Notes: generated from the letters alone by a model not told the origin. A stretch of 64,000 nucleotides of DNA from Alphaproteobacteria bacterium (GCA_947467345.1 CANIHD010000002.1:116899-180898), one strand, 5' to 3'; numbered from the stretch's first letter, positions 28,901 to 36,709 are shown. Numbers and translations are program-made.

Positions 28901-29096
28901 TCGTGATGAAGCTCGCCACCACGTCCGGGTCAGCGCCGAAATAGGCGGTGTTCACCGTCACCACGGCGTTTTCCGTGCGCGGGAATTGCAGCACCGGAAT
29001 GGACATGCCTGCGCGAACACCGACCACCAGGATCATCAGGCTGACCACGGTCGCCAGAATCGGACGTTTGATAAAGAGATCGGTGAAATTACTCAT
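25998..29096 (-). CDS. RND efflux pump inner-membrane transporter (HAE1/AcrB type)
   Basis: A 1032-residue transporter with the usual twelve helices in two halves. Visible marks: first helix ILATVVSLMILVVGVRAG, proton-relay helix LLTLLAMVLAIGLVVDDAIIVVEN carrying the paired Asp residues, and the C-terminal TLFTLFIVPGFYVLIA. It exports drugs or toxic compounds by proton antiport in complex with the adaptor and outer-membrane channel encoded upstream. Last gene of the nodT-type/adaptor/RND operon. Substrate range cannot be predicted. Confidence 0.93.
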   Translation of the reverse strand: MSNFTDLFIKRPILATVVSLMILVVGVRAGMSIPVLQFPRTENAVVTVNTAYFGADPDVVASFITTPLEAAVAQANGIDYMTSSSAAGTSSITARLRLNYDYNAAMAEISSKIDSVVDRLPAQAQKPVISVQVGQNVASLYMGFFSETLQGNQMTDYLVRVVQPQIQAVPGVKNAEIIGARNFALRAWLDPQRLASFNLTADDVTRALATNDFISGIGSTKGQMVQVNLVASTSLHTLDEFKNLVVKQDGTSVVRLGDIAEVVLGSEDYGSEVRFNGRDAIVIAVNIAPDASLLDVGGRIEALFPQIQANLPQGLEGRIVFNAANFVNAAIYEVISTIFETLIIVMLVVFAFLGSVRAVTIPIVAIPLSLIGAFIMMLAMGYSINLLTLLAMVLAIGLVVDDAIIVVENIHRYINEGMKPFDAAIQGARELSGPIIAMLIVLIAVYVPIAFQGGLTGALFTEFAFTLVGTIMVSTIVALTLSPMMAARMLRPHGQGESGWEHRITSFVDTRFDRLRHGYSRRLNSALGTPAVIATFAFLVIGGISLMLYSPFLQRELAPQEDQGFIFVGGQGASNATPAQYVLYGTSIYDKLKKHPEVDGVFQAFFNGQFFTGLVLKTWADRDQTAMQVAGAVTGDLSGVAGLNLGAFPLPPLPGPDGFPVSFVITTTESFDRLYEVVQTFDAEVKKVPQLFYFSQTDLKIDRPQSVIEIDRDKAAALGMTMADIGSQLSSMLGGGYVNYFSQDGRGYRVMAQADQPHRLNANQLLEYYIRVGDGSLVPLSTIARIENKTIPQSLSRFQQLNAATIGGVSGFSQGDALAKLNEIAARVLPEGYSVDYAGQSRQYVQESSGFATVILFAVVIIFLVLAALYESFRDPLVILMSVPPAITGALIFIYMLGGFGIIGATLNIYTQVGLVTLIGLISKHGILIVDVANRLQRDSQYSKREAVVEAAGVRLRPILMTTAAMVLGVMPLIFASGAGASARFSMGLVIASGISIGTLFTLFIVPGFYVLIAHDFSRDKRAIEASPAPAE

Positions 29097-29196
29097 GGCA
29101 AATGCCTTCGACGCCGCGCTTTGGGCGTTCCTTCTGCCGCCGGCCCTTGAACGGAGCTCGCGCGGAAAACTCGGATTAAACTAACGTTCGGCCAAT

Positions 29197-30396
29197 TTAA
29201 CGTTCAGTTGGGGCCGGGTTGGGATCGTTCGAGGGTTGAACCTCGTTGTTGATCTGAACCGTGGCACCGTTTTGCAATTTGAACTGTCCGGCGCTGACCA
29301 GCGTGTCGCCTTCTTTCACGCCGGTGAGAATGGCGATCTGATCGCCACGCGTTTCACCGGTGGTTACGAAGGCTTGTGTCGCCACCAGAGTTTCTTTCCC
29401 GTCGGTCACCTTCTTCTCAACTTTGAAGACGGTGTTCCCATACGGGTTGAACGTGACGACGGTCTGCGGAACCGTTATGTAAGTGGCCGGCATGCCGGTT
29501 TCGATATGCGCGGTTGCGTACATGCCTGGCAGCAATTTTCCATCGGCATTGGCGAGCGTCGCGCGAATGGCCGCAGCGCGCGTGCCCGGGTTCACCTTCG
29601 GATCGATGGTTTCGATCTTGCCCATGAAGACGTCGTTGGGATGCGAATCCACCCGCACTTCGATGGCTTGCCCAACCTGGAGACGCTCCAGCATTTGTTG
29701 CGGCACCGTGAAATCGAGATTGATTGGGTCGAGTACTTGCAGCGTTGCGATAATCGCGCCCGGATTCACATATTGTCCGGTGTTCACGTTGCGAATGCCG
29801 AGACGGCCGGCGAAGGGCGCACGCACCATTTTCTTTTCGATCAAGGCTGCCTGCTCGGCAACGGCGGCGCGCGCGGATTTCAAACTGGCCGCCGCAGTGT
29901 CGACTTCGGCGCGGCTGATGCCCTGAATATCCCAGAGCTTCGTTGCGCGCGCGTTGGTGGTCTCCGCCAATTCGGCACTGGCTTGCAGCGTTGCGAGGCG
30001 GGCGGTTTCGTCGGTCGAGCGCAGGCGGATCAAAGGTTGTCCGGCGCGCACTTCGCCGCCCGATTCGTAATATACCTGATCCACCACGCCGGCGACTTCC
30101 GCAGCCAAATCGGCGCCGCGCGTCGCAGTCAGCGAACCGATGACCTCGACTTGTGGCTGCCAGGCTTGGTTGCTTGCCGTGATGGTCGAGACGGCAGGCG
30201 CGGGCTGCGCCGGGAAGCCGCGCATCAGCATCATGCCAAGCGGAAACACCAAGATGAACGCCGCCACGATCAGAACGATCGGAACGATGATGACAAGGCG
30301 GCGCGTGGTCAAAGAGCGGCGGCGCCACCACGAAGGTTTGCGCTCGGTCTGGTTCCACTGCACGCGGTCAGTACCGCGGTTTACTTTCGCATCCAT
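29197..30396 (-). CDS. RND efflux periplasmic adaptor (HlyD/MFP family)
   Basis: A 399-residue membrane-fusion protein: short cytoplasmic N-terminus, helix LVIIVPIVLIVAAFILVFPLG, barrel-sandwich/lipoyl halves (VVDQVYYESGGEVRAGQPL and VRAPFAGRLGIRNVNTGQYV), an alpha-hairpin between them and a C-terminal beta-barrel. ATG 30396 is taken as start because AAAGG lies about eight bases upstream; the track ORF extends 66 codons into the preceding gene. Joins the outer-membrane factor and RND pump across the periplasm. Confidence 0.92.
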   Translation of the reverse strand: MDAKVNRGTDRVQWNQTERKPSWWRRRSLTTRRLVIIVPIVLIVAAFILVFPLGMMLMRGFPAQPAPAVSTITASNQAWQPQVEVIGSLTATRGADLAAEVAGVVDQVYYESGGEVRAGQPLIRLRSTDETARLATLQASAELAETTNARATKLWDIQGISRAEVDTAAASLKSARAAVAEQAALIEKKMVRAPFAGRLGIRNVNTGQYVNPGAIIATLQVLDPINLDFTVPQQMLERLQVGQAIEVRVDSHPNDVFMGKIETIDPKVNPGTRAAAIRATLANADGKLLPGMYATAHIETGMPATYITVPQTVVTFNPYGNTVFKVEKKVTDGKETLVATQAFVTTGETRGDQIAILTGVKEGDTLVSAGQFKLQNGATVQINNEVQPSNDPNPAPTER

Positions 30397-30406
30397 GATC
30401 GTACCT

Positions 30407-31906
30407 TTACGGGATCGCGCGGGCCAACGGATATTCTGGGACGTCGTCTTCAATGTCGTTTCTGTTCCACCAACCGCCGCCAAGCGCCTGATACAGCGCC
30501 ACCGTGTCGGCATAGCGTGTCGCTTGCGCCTGCACCAAAGCGATGCGCGCCTGCTGATAGGTGCGTTGCGCATCCAGAAGCGGCAGATAGGCAATCGCTC
30601 CGGCGCGGAAACGTTCGGTGGTGATGTCTAGATTTTGGAAAGCCGTGCGTTCGGCGATCAGCTGCACGCGCAATGTCTCGGCGTCGAGCCGCAGCGCGTT
30701 CAGCACGTTGGCGACGTTCGCAAAAGCCGCCAGCACAGTGCTGCGATATTGCGCGCCAGCGCGTTCATAGGCGTAAACCGCCGCCTGACGCTGATGCGCC
30801 AATTGTCCGCCGCGGAAGATCGGCGCGGTCAAGCCGCCGACCAGGCTCCATGCAAATGTATCGGGCGAGAAAAACCCGCCGCCGTCCGAATTGGTAGCGC
30901 TGCCGCCGTTCGCGCTCAGCGTGAATTGCGGAAGCATGTTCGCCGTGGCGACGCCCACATTCGCGCTCGCTTGATGCAGGAGCGCTTGCGACGCGCGGAT
31001 ATCTGGGCGTTGTTCCACCAGCTTGGAGGGGAGCGAAAGCGGCAGGTTTTGCGGCAATTTCAGATCGGTAAGCACAACGCTGGGGACCATGTTTTCCGCC
31101 GGAAAATGGCCCAGCAGCACGGTCAGCTGTGTTTGAATCTGGGTCAGCTGCTTCTGCAGATTGGGCAGGCTGGCTTGCGTTTGCGTCAATTGCGCCTGCT
31201 GCGCCAGCACGTCGCCACGCGCTACGGCGCCGAGTTCGAATTGCTGATTGATCAAATCATAGGCTTGGGTCTGCAGCGTGATGATTTCCTGCACCGCTAC
31301 GATCTGAGCGCGTAACGACGCTTCCTGAATCGCGGCCGTGAGGACATTGGAAATCAGCGTCAAATAGGTCGCTTCCAATTGAAAGCGCTGATTCTCGCTC
31401 AGGGCGTTCGACGCTTCGATGGAGCGGCTTACGCTGCCAAAGGCATCGACCAGATACGAAACGCCGACCGAGGCATTGTACAAAGTCAGATTGTCGCCGC
31501 CGTTCTGGTTCGACGTTCTTTGCTGCGTAACGTTGCTGTTCAGATTCACCTGCGGAAACAGCGAACCTTGCGAGGCCAGGAAATTTTCGTGCGACTGGCG
31601 CAAAGCTGCCTGTGCTGCGTCCAGATCGGGATTGGCCTTCAGCGCCTGGTCGACCAGAGTATTGAACACGTCGGAGTTGAATTCCCGCCACCATTGGGCC
31701 GGGACGTCGGTATCCTTGAGAAAACGCTGAGCGTCGCCGCCCGGGATCTCGGCCGACGCCGTCTCAGCCGGCAAGGGCTCAGGCGTGTATTCGGTCACGG
31801 TGGGCGCGGCTGGAACCTGGAAGTCGGGTCCGACGGCGCAGCCCGCCAGTAGGAGGACGGTTGCCGACGCGCTGGCAAGGAAAGGAAGACGTCTTGAGAT
31901 GTTCAC
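30407..31906 (-). CDS. NodT-family outer-membrane efflux lipoprotein
   Basis: A 499-residue TolC-like channel with a lipoprotein signal (FLASASATVLLLAGC). Two repeats of the outer-membrane efflux domain follow, e.g. ANPDLDAAQAALRQSHENFL in the first and RPDIRASQALLHQASANVGVA in the second. First gene of the efflux operon, starting with GTG; the adaptor follows after 10 bp. Transcription probably starts from the TTGACA/TAGTTT promoter about 100 bases upstream, which overlaps a likely TetR operator. Confidence 0.92.
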   Translation of the reverse strand: MNISRRLPFLASASATVLLLAGCAVGPDFQVPAAPTVTEYTPEPLPAETASAEIPGGDAQRFLKDTDVPAQWWREFNSDVFNTLVDQALKANPDLDAAQAALRQSHENFLASQGSLFPQVNLNSNVTQQRTSNQNGGDNLTLYNASVGVSYLVDAFGSVSRSIEASNALSENQRFQLEATYLTLISNVLTAAIQEASLRAQIVAVQEIITLQTQAYDLINQQFELGAVARGDVLAQQAQLTQTQASLPNLQKQLTQIQTQLTVLLGHFPAENMVPSVVLTDLKLPQNLPLSLPSKLVEQRPDIRASQALLHQASANVGVATANMLPQFTLSANGGSATNSDGGGFFSPDTFAWSLVGGLTAPIFRGGQLAHQRQAAVYAYERAGAQYRSTVLAAFANVANVLNALRLDAETLRVQLIAERTAFQNLDITTERFRAGAIAYLPLLDAQRTYQQARIALVQAQATRYADTVALYQALGGGWWNRNDIEDDVPEYPLARAIP

Positions 31907-32007
31907 TGTGATCCCCGGCTTGAGATTCGACCGCTACCTGACCGCCGTCGTGTACGCCGTTGCGGCGATTAGGCGAAGCGTCGCGTGCGCCCTGTCGTCG
32001 AATTTGG

Positions 32008-32036
32008 AAACTAGACAGTTCCGTATTTTCTGTCAA
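32008..32036 (-). promoter_or_regulatory. Sigma-70-type promoter of the RND efflux operon
   Basis: Minus strand TTGACA, 17-base spacer, TAGTTT (4 of 6 to TATAAT). It lies about 100 bases upstream of the outer-membrane factor gene, within the divergent region shared with the TetR regulator. A full-consensus -35 is conspicuous in this GC-rich sequence. Confidence 0.65.
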
Positions 32037-32037
32037 G
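32011..32037. promoter_or_regulatory. Candidate TetR operator over the efflux promoter
   Basis: Inverted repeat CTAGACAG-11 bases-CTGTCAAG, arms matching at 7 of 8 positions, 27 bp in all. It covers the -10/spacer/-35 of the efflux promoter, a classical repressor position, and lies between the divergent TetR gene and its probable target operon. Assignment is by position and symmetry only. Confidence 0.55.
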
Positions 32038-32124
32038 ATTACAAAATGAACGCACAGTGAGATGCGAAGGACGGAATACAAGGGACGAGCGTAAGGAAGG
32101 AAGCCGGCAATTAGCGAACCTCTG

Positions 32125-32808
32125 TTGCAGGAATATGTCGAGGCTGAGGATATCGGCCTTGCTTATGTGCCGCCGCGCCGCGGACGGCCGCGGCAAATTT
32201 GCGAAGCGGACCGGCGCCAAATCCTACTGGATGCCGCTGCGAGCGCCTTTGTCGATTCGGGCTATGCCGCCGCGAGCATGGATGACGTCGCCCGCCGGGC
32301 CGGCATGTCCAAGAAAACCCTCTATCAAATATTCGACACCAAAGAATCGCTGCTCGCAGCGGTCATCGCTGGCCGCCGGATGGAATTCGCCGCCGCCATG
32401 GGTGATGGCGAACCCTCTGAAGATGCGCTGCCGGAAGAGGTTCTCCACGAATATCTTATGAAATTGGCGCGTTTTCTTTTAGCGCCGCGTCAGGCCGCGT
32501 TTTACCGCCTGGTGATTTCCGAGGCGCAGCGCACACCCGAAATCGCTCGTGCCTTCCATCAGGAGGGGGCCGACAAATCCTGCTGCGTCTTGCGCGGCTG
32601 GTTGGCGCGCATGGATGCGAAAGGCGTCTTGCGCATTCCAGATCCGGAAATCGCGGCTGGCATGCTGCTGTCGATGGTGGTGGCCGATTTGCATATGGGT
32701 GCGCTTGTCGATGACGCCGCACCGGCCGAAGGCTATCTCGATGCCCGCGTTCGCTACGCCGTCACTCTCTTTCTCGGCGGCGCGCGGCCGCGCAATACGA
32801 GTACCTAA
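32125..32808 (+). CDS. TetR-family transcriptional regulator of the efflux operon
   Basis: About 227 residues, with an N-terminal helix-turn-helix (AASAFVDSGYAAASMDDVARRAGMSKKTLYQIF) preceded by a basic arm PPRRGRPRQ; the C-terminal ligand domain is unassigned. It is divergent from the RND operon and probably represses it. The start is uncertain: the track uses TTG 32125, which has no close ribosome-binding site, while AAGGAAGG at 32093-32100 is correctly spaced from an in-frame ATT at 32110; a GTG before PPRRGRP is a third choice. Confidence 0.85.
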   Translation: MQEYVEAEDIGLAYVPPRRGRPRQICEADRRQILLDAAASAFVDSGYAAASMDDVARRAGMSKKTLYQIFDTKESLLAAVIAGRRMEFAAAMGDGEPSEDALPEEVLHEYLMKLARFLLAPRQAAFYRLVISEAQRTPEIARAFHQEGADKSCCVLRGWLARMDAKGVLRIPDPEIAAGMLLSMVVADLHMGALVDDAAPAEGYLDARVRYAVTLFLGGARPRNTST

Positions 32809-32914
32809 GCCGGAGGGCTTGATGGCACTTCCGTAAATGCCGGCAAATGATTGTCACGCTGGCGTGTTATAGAATCGCGCAGGAGCTTCGATACGAAGCA
32901 GGAGACAGCCAATA

Positions 32915-34198
32915 TTGCGCGCCGACTGGTCCCGTTCGCTTCTTTTTATTACCTCGATCGGAACCGTGGCTCTTCTGGCGGATGCGGCGCTGGATGGGTG
33001 GAGACCCTTCCCGCTCGCCGCGGCGGCGCTTTTTCTGGCGGTCGGTCTCATAGCTGCCGCAACACGAAAAGCCCGTAAGGCTGAGACGCCGATTGCCGTT
33101 GCTTCCGGCCCAGCCTCATCCTTGCCTCCCGCCGCCCGCAATGTTCTGGAAGCTTTGCACGAGCCGCTTATCCTTTTGGATGGGAGTGGGCGTGTGATGC
33201 TCGCAAACGTCTCTGCCGCCGCCATTGTCGGACCCGACCCGGAGCGCAAGCACATCTCGGCGGTCTTGCGCACACCAGAGCTCCTGGAAGCCATTGAACG
33301 CGTTTTGGCCGGCGGAGAGGCTGAAGATGTCGGCTTTTCCTTTGTTGTGCCGCTGGAGCGCCATTACCGCGCTTATGTCGTCGCCACTAAAATGCGTGAA
33401 GGCGCGCCGCTCCTCGTCGTGCAGCTCCACGATCTGACCGCGATCCGCCGCGCCGAAGAAATGCGGGTCGATTTCATCGCCAATGCCAGCCATGAGCTGC
33501 GCACGCCGCTTGCCGCTGTGTCGGGCTTCATCGACACGTTGCGCGGCCATGCCAAAGACGACGCTACGGCGCGCGAGCGCTTTCTCGGTATCATGGCGGT
33601 CGAGGCAGCGCGCATGCGGCGCTTGATCGACGATCTTCTGTCGCTGACTCGAATCGAGTTGAACGAGCACAACCCGCCTTCGGGCACGGTGGACCTTCGC
33701 CAGATTGTGCGCGACGCGGCCGCGGCTTTATCGCCGCTGGCGCAAGCCGATTCGATCACCATCCGCACGGAAGGCGACACGCCCTTGCGCGTGACGGGCG
33801 ACCGCGACGAGCTGATCCAGGTGTTTCAGAATCTCATTCACAACGCGATCAAATATGGCCACGAAGGCAGCACGGTAACGATCCGCTTCGGCACGCTGCC
33901 GCCGGCGCGGCGCGGCGGCCCCGAGCAGGTTTTTGCGGCCGTTCAAGACGAAGGCGATGGATTGGCGCGCGAAATTATTCCCCGCCTGACCGAACGTTTT
34001 TACCGCGTCGACGTGAAGCGCAGCCGCGAACGCGGCGGCACCGGTCTTGGCCTCGCCATCGTCAAACACATTCTCAACCGCCATCACGGTAGGCTTCAAA
34101 TCGAGAGCACGCTCGGCGTCGGCAGTATTTTCACCGTGCATTTGCCGGCGGCGGTGGAAGCTTCAGCAATGGACCCGGGTGTCACCAAAATGTCATAA
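32915..34198 (+). CDS. phoR: Phosphate regulon sensor histidine kinase PhoR
   Basis: A 427-residue sensor kinase: two N-terminal membrane helices, a PAS domain (ALHEPLILLDGSGRVMLANV), the His box FIANASHELRTPLAAVSGF, N box NLIHNAIKYG and G boxes through GGTGLGLAIVKHIL. It phosphorylates PhoB under phosphate limitation, with PhoU restraining it. TTG start at 32915 behind GGAGACAGCC. phoU and phoB follow, but the pstSCAB genes that stand between phoR and phoU in Caulobacter-type clusters are absent. Confidence 0.92.
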   Translation: MRADWSRSLLFITSIGTVALLADAALDGWRPFPLAAAALFLAVGLIAAATRKARKAETPIAVASGPASSLPPAARNVLEALHEPLILLDGSGRVMLANVSAAAIVGPDPERKHISAVLRTPELLEAIERVLAGGEAEDVGFSFVVPLERHYRAYVVATKMREGAPLLVVQLHDLTAIRRAEEMRVDFIANASHELRTPLAAVSGFIDTLRGHAKDDATARERFLGIMAVEAARMRRLIDDLLSLTRIELNEHNPPSGTVDLRQIVRDAAAALSPLAQADSITIRTEGDTPLRVTGDRDELIQVFQNLIHNAIKYGHEGSTVTIRFGTLPPARRGGPEQVFAAVQDEGDGLAREIIPRLTERFYRVDVKRSRERGGTGLGLAIVKHILNRHHGRLQIESTLGVGSIFTVHLPAAVEASAMDPGVTKMS

Positions 34199-34207
34199 TT
34201 CCGTCAT
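34179..34207 (+). promoter_or_regulatory. Pho box (three 11-bp-spaced repeats) upstream of phoU
   Basis: Three direct heptamers at exact 11-bp spacing: GTGTCAC-CAAA-ATGTCAT-AATT-CCGTCAT. This fits the PhoB-binding consensus CTGTCAT with 4-bp AT-rich spacers. The box overlaps the phoR stop codon and ends 49 bases before phoU, so PhoB probably drives phoU-phoB from here independently of phoR. A clear -10 is not visible. Confidence 0.75.
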
Positions 34208-34256
34208 GGAGCTTTGACCGAAGCATCGTCTGGTCCCCCCGCAAGAAAGTGATGTC

Positions 34257-34985
34257 ATGAGCGAGCATATCGTCAGATCCTTCTCCGAACAGTTGGAAGC
34301 GCTGAACAACGGCGTGGCCCAAATGGGTGGTTTGGTGGAGACGCAATTCGCCAATGCCATCGAGGCTATCGCCAAGCGCGACGGCAAGCTGGCCGAGGGT
34401 GCTATCGGCATCGACGAACGTGTCGACAAGCTGCAGCACGTTGTCGAAGAGCAGGCTTTGCGGGTTCTCGCCTTGCGCCAACCGATGGCGGTCGATCTGC
34501 GCGCCACGCTGGCGGCTATCAAGATTGCGTCGGAGCTGGAGCGTATCGGCGATTACGGCAAGAATATCGGCAAGCGCGCGCTGATCCTGAATAGCGAGCC
34601 GCCGATCCGTCTTACGCAATCGCTGGCGCGGATGGGGCGTCAGGCGCTCAGCCAGCTCAAAGCTGTGCTCGACGCTTATTCCAATCGCGATGCCGCAGCG
34701 GCACAGGCCGTCTGGCTGCACGACGAAGAGATCGACGAACTTTACAACAGCCTGTTCCGCGAACTCCTCACCTACATGATGGAAGATCCGCGCACGATCG
34801 GGCTGTGCACGCATCTTCTCTTCATCGCCAAGAATATCGAACGGGCAGGGGACCACGCGACCAACATTGCGGAGACCGTGTATCTGATGGTCACGGGCAA
34901 TCGCTTGCAGGTCGAGCGGCCGAAAGCCGATTATACCGCGGGCGCCGCCTTGCCGCCCGATCCGAAAAGTGGGGCCGGGGCTTGA
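34257..34985 (+). CDS. phoU: Phosphate signalling protein PhoU
   Basis: A 242-residue protein made of two three-helix bundles, each with a metal-binding E/DxxxD signature (RIGDYGKNIG and RAGDHATNIAE). PhoU links the Pst transporter to PhoR and prevents PhoB activation in phosphate excess. ATG 34257 follows AAGAAAG. It lies behind a Pho box and overlaps the phoB start by four bases, which makes phoU-phoB a tight unit. Confidence 0.93.
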   Translation: MSEHIVRSFSEQLEALNNGVAQMGGLVETQFANAIEAIAKRDGKLAEGAIGIDERVDKLQHVVEEQALRVLALRQPMAVDLRATLAAIKIASELERIGDYGKNIGKRALILNSEPPIRLTQSLARMGRQALSQLKAVLDAYSNRDAAAAQAVWLHDEEIDELYNSLFRELLTYMMEDPRTIGLCTHLLFIAKNIERAGDHATNIAETVYLMVTGNRLQVERPKADYTAGAALPPDPKSGAGA

Positions 34986-35710
34986 ACGGACATTCTGAAC
35001 GCACCGTATTGATTGTCGAAGACGAGGAAGCGCTCGCAACATTGCTGCGATACAATCTGGAGCGCGAAGGCTATCGCGTTTTTGAATCGCGCGACGGCGA
35101 AGACGCGCTTCTTCTGGCGGATGAGAACAAGCCCGACCTCGTCCTTCTCGATTGGATGCTGCCGAAACTCTCCGGCATCGAGATTTGTCGGCGCCTGCGC
35201 GGGCGCGGTCATATGCGGAACGTTCCCATTGTCATGCTGACCGCGCGCGGCGAAGAGACGGATCGCATTCGCGGCCTCGACACCGGCGCCGACGACTACA
35301 TCGTCAAACCGTTTTCGATGAACGAACTTCTTGCCCGCGTGCGTGCCGTGATGCGCCGCGTGCGGCCGGCTCTAGTTGAAGATTTGCTCGAGATCGGCGA
35401 AATCAGCATCGACCGCGGCAATCACCGCGTGCGCCGGGGCGAGCGCGACATCCATCTTGGCCCCACCGAATACAGATTGCTGGATCAGCTGATGCAGCAT
35501 CCGGGGCGCGTTTTCAGCCGCGAACAATTGTTGGATACGGTGTGGGGTTCGGACATCTATGTCGAAGCGCGTACCGTCGATGTTCATGTCGGGCGCTTGC
35601 GCAAGGCGCTCAACAATACGGGCGAGCGCGATCCTATTCGCACCGTGCGCTCGGCCGGCTATTCCTTCGACGAGACCTTCGCCAAATCCGATGCGCGGAT
35701 GATCGGGTAA
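34982..35710 (+). CDS. phoB: Phosphate regulon response regulator PhoB
   Basis: An OmpR-type regulator of 242 residues if TTG 34982 is the start; this codon overlaps the phoU stop (TTGA) and GGGGCCGGGG precedes it. The track ORF extends 59 codons further upstream in phoU and is not credible there. Receiver domain: VEDEE acidic pair, phosphoacceptor Asp in LVLLDWMLPKLSG, Lys in DDYIVKPF. C-terminal winged helix with GPTEYRLL and TVDVHVGRLRKAL. Activates genes with Pho boxes, probably including its own upstream box. Confidence 0.93.
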   Translation: MNGHSERTVLIVEDEEALATLLRYNLEREGYRVFESRDGEDALLLADENKPDLVLLDWMLPKLSGIEICRRLRGRGHMRNVPIVMLTARGEETDRIRGLDTGADDYIVKPFSMNELLARVRAVMRRVRPALVEDLLEIGEISIDRGNHRVRRGERDIHLGPTEYRLLDQLMQHPGRVFSREQLLDTVWGSDIYVEARTVDVHVGRLRKALNNTGERDPIRTVRSAGYSFDETFAKSDARMIG

Positions 35711-35731
35711 AAGCGCGCTTACTTCATTTAA

Positions 35732-36154
35732 TTAATGACGTGTTTGATCTGATCGCATGATCAAAATGCGGTCGGCTGTACCTGCCAAGATCGCCTCGAA
35801 CTCCGCGATTTGCTCCTTTGTAGCCCCTAGGCCCGCGAGGTGCGGGGCAGAAAGCGCAATGCCGCGTAAATATTCGCGAAGTTGATCTTCCAGCCTCCCA
35901 TGAACGAACACGTCATAGCCCAATTGAGGGGCGCAATCGTAGATCCGTTCCTTTTTACGGAGCTTCGACCGCTCAGTATAGCGAGCGTGCATGTCCTTGG
36001 GCATGACGACGGGCACGTATCGAAGTTTGCATTCCAGCGCCGCTAAACTCGATGCCGCAAACGCGTCATTGAGAAACGGTTCAACGCATCGGCGAACTTG
36101 AAATAACGCGGCGCTTGCGGGTTGAAACACTTCGGCCGAGGCCCAAAACTCCAT
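35732..36154 (-). CDS. Conserved hypothetical protein, possibly immunity-type
   Basis: A 140-residue soluble protein with a distinctive central block, RYTERSKLRKKERIYDCAPQL, and a C-terminal half EDQLREYLRGIALSAPHLAGLG. I have an unverified impression that it resembles Imm39-type immunity proteins of polymorphic toxin systems; no toxin gene is present beside it. Base composition is clearly more AT-rich than the phoB and gcrA neighbours, hinting at separate origin. It is convergent with phoB (21-bp gap). Confidence 0.65.
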   Translation of the reverse strand: MEFWASAEVFQPASAALFQVRRCVEPFLNDAFAASSLAALECKLRYVPVVMPKDMHARYTERSKLRKKERIYDCAPQLGYDVFVHGRLEDQLREYLRGIALSAPHLAGLGATKEQIAEFEAILAGTADRILIMRSDQTRH

Positions 36155-36232
36155 CGCACCGTCACTTCCGAGCCAACGGCAATAAACTTATGCGCGCTTC
36201 CGAAGGCTCACACGCCCATTCCCGTCACGAGA

Positions 36233-36670
36233 TCAGTGCGCGACCCGGCGCTGGCGGGCGGCCGGCGGCTGGTAGGCCTTGCGGGCATGCGCCTCGCAAT
36301 AGGGCGAGCCGGACTTGGGCTTGTGGCCGCAGAAATGAAATTCATTCTCGGAAGGATCCCCGATCGGCCAGCGGCACATGCGGTCGTTGATGGTCAGCAC
36401 GGTGGCGAAATGGCCGTCGTCGAGGACAATGGGTTCTTCTTCGACGATCTCTGGCGCCGGAGCGGCGACGCGCACCACCGATTTGTGGATGACGCTGCGG
36501 GGACGTTCGCTCCTCGCGGGACCTGCCCGTCCGGCCAAACCCAGCCGATGGACCTTGCCGATGACGGCATTGCGGGTGACGCCGCCCAGCGCCCGGGCGA
36601 TCTGACTGGCGCTCAGGCCTTCGCTCCAGAGCGATTTGAGTTGCTCCACCCGTTCATCTGTCCAGCCCAT
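36233..36670 (-). CDS. gcrA: Cell-cycle regulator GcrA
   Basis: A 145-residue GcrA-family transcription factor. N-terminal helix-turn-helix MGWTDERVEQLKSLWSEGLSA followed by GGVTRNAVIGKVHRLGLAGR; C-terminal half CRWPIGDPSENEFHFCGHKP with paired Cys residues. In Alphaproteobacteria GcrA acts with sigma-70 at promoters carrying CcrM-methylated GANTC sites. The ATG at 36670 is chosen over the longer track start because it aligns with the known family N-terminus and GGGG stands seven bases before it. A bulged hairpin lies in its leader. Confidence 0.93.
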   Translation of the reverse strand: MGWTDERVEQLKSLWSEGLSASQIARALGGVTRNAVIGKVHRLGLAGRAGPARSERPRSVIHKSVVRVAAPAPEIVEEEPIVLDDGHFATVLTINDRMCRWPIGDPSENEFHFCGHKPKSGSPYCEAHARKAYQPPAARQRRVAH

Positions 36671-36680
36671 GACCATCCCC

Positions 36681-36709
36681 GGGGTATCTTCTACAAGATA
36701 TCGTACCCC
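36681..36709 (-). promoter_or_regulatory. Leader hairpin just upstream of gcrA
   Basis: On the minus strand the arms GGGGTA...ATCTT and AAGAT-ACCCC pair around a GTAG loop, giving a ten-pair stem with a five-base bulge. It ends about 10 bases before the gcrA start codon and next to its ribosome-binding site, so it could be an RNA element or a DNA operator. No known family is assigned. Confidence 0.4.

Noticed and set aside
29236-30624. 462-residue plus-strand ORF opposite the adaptor gene
   Set aside because: Mirror of a typical HlyD-family protein; no start signal or family likeness.
34805-34981. N-terminal extension of phoB
   Set aside because: Lies within phoU in another frame; the receiver domain starts directly after TTG 34982.
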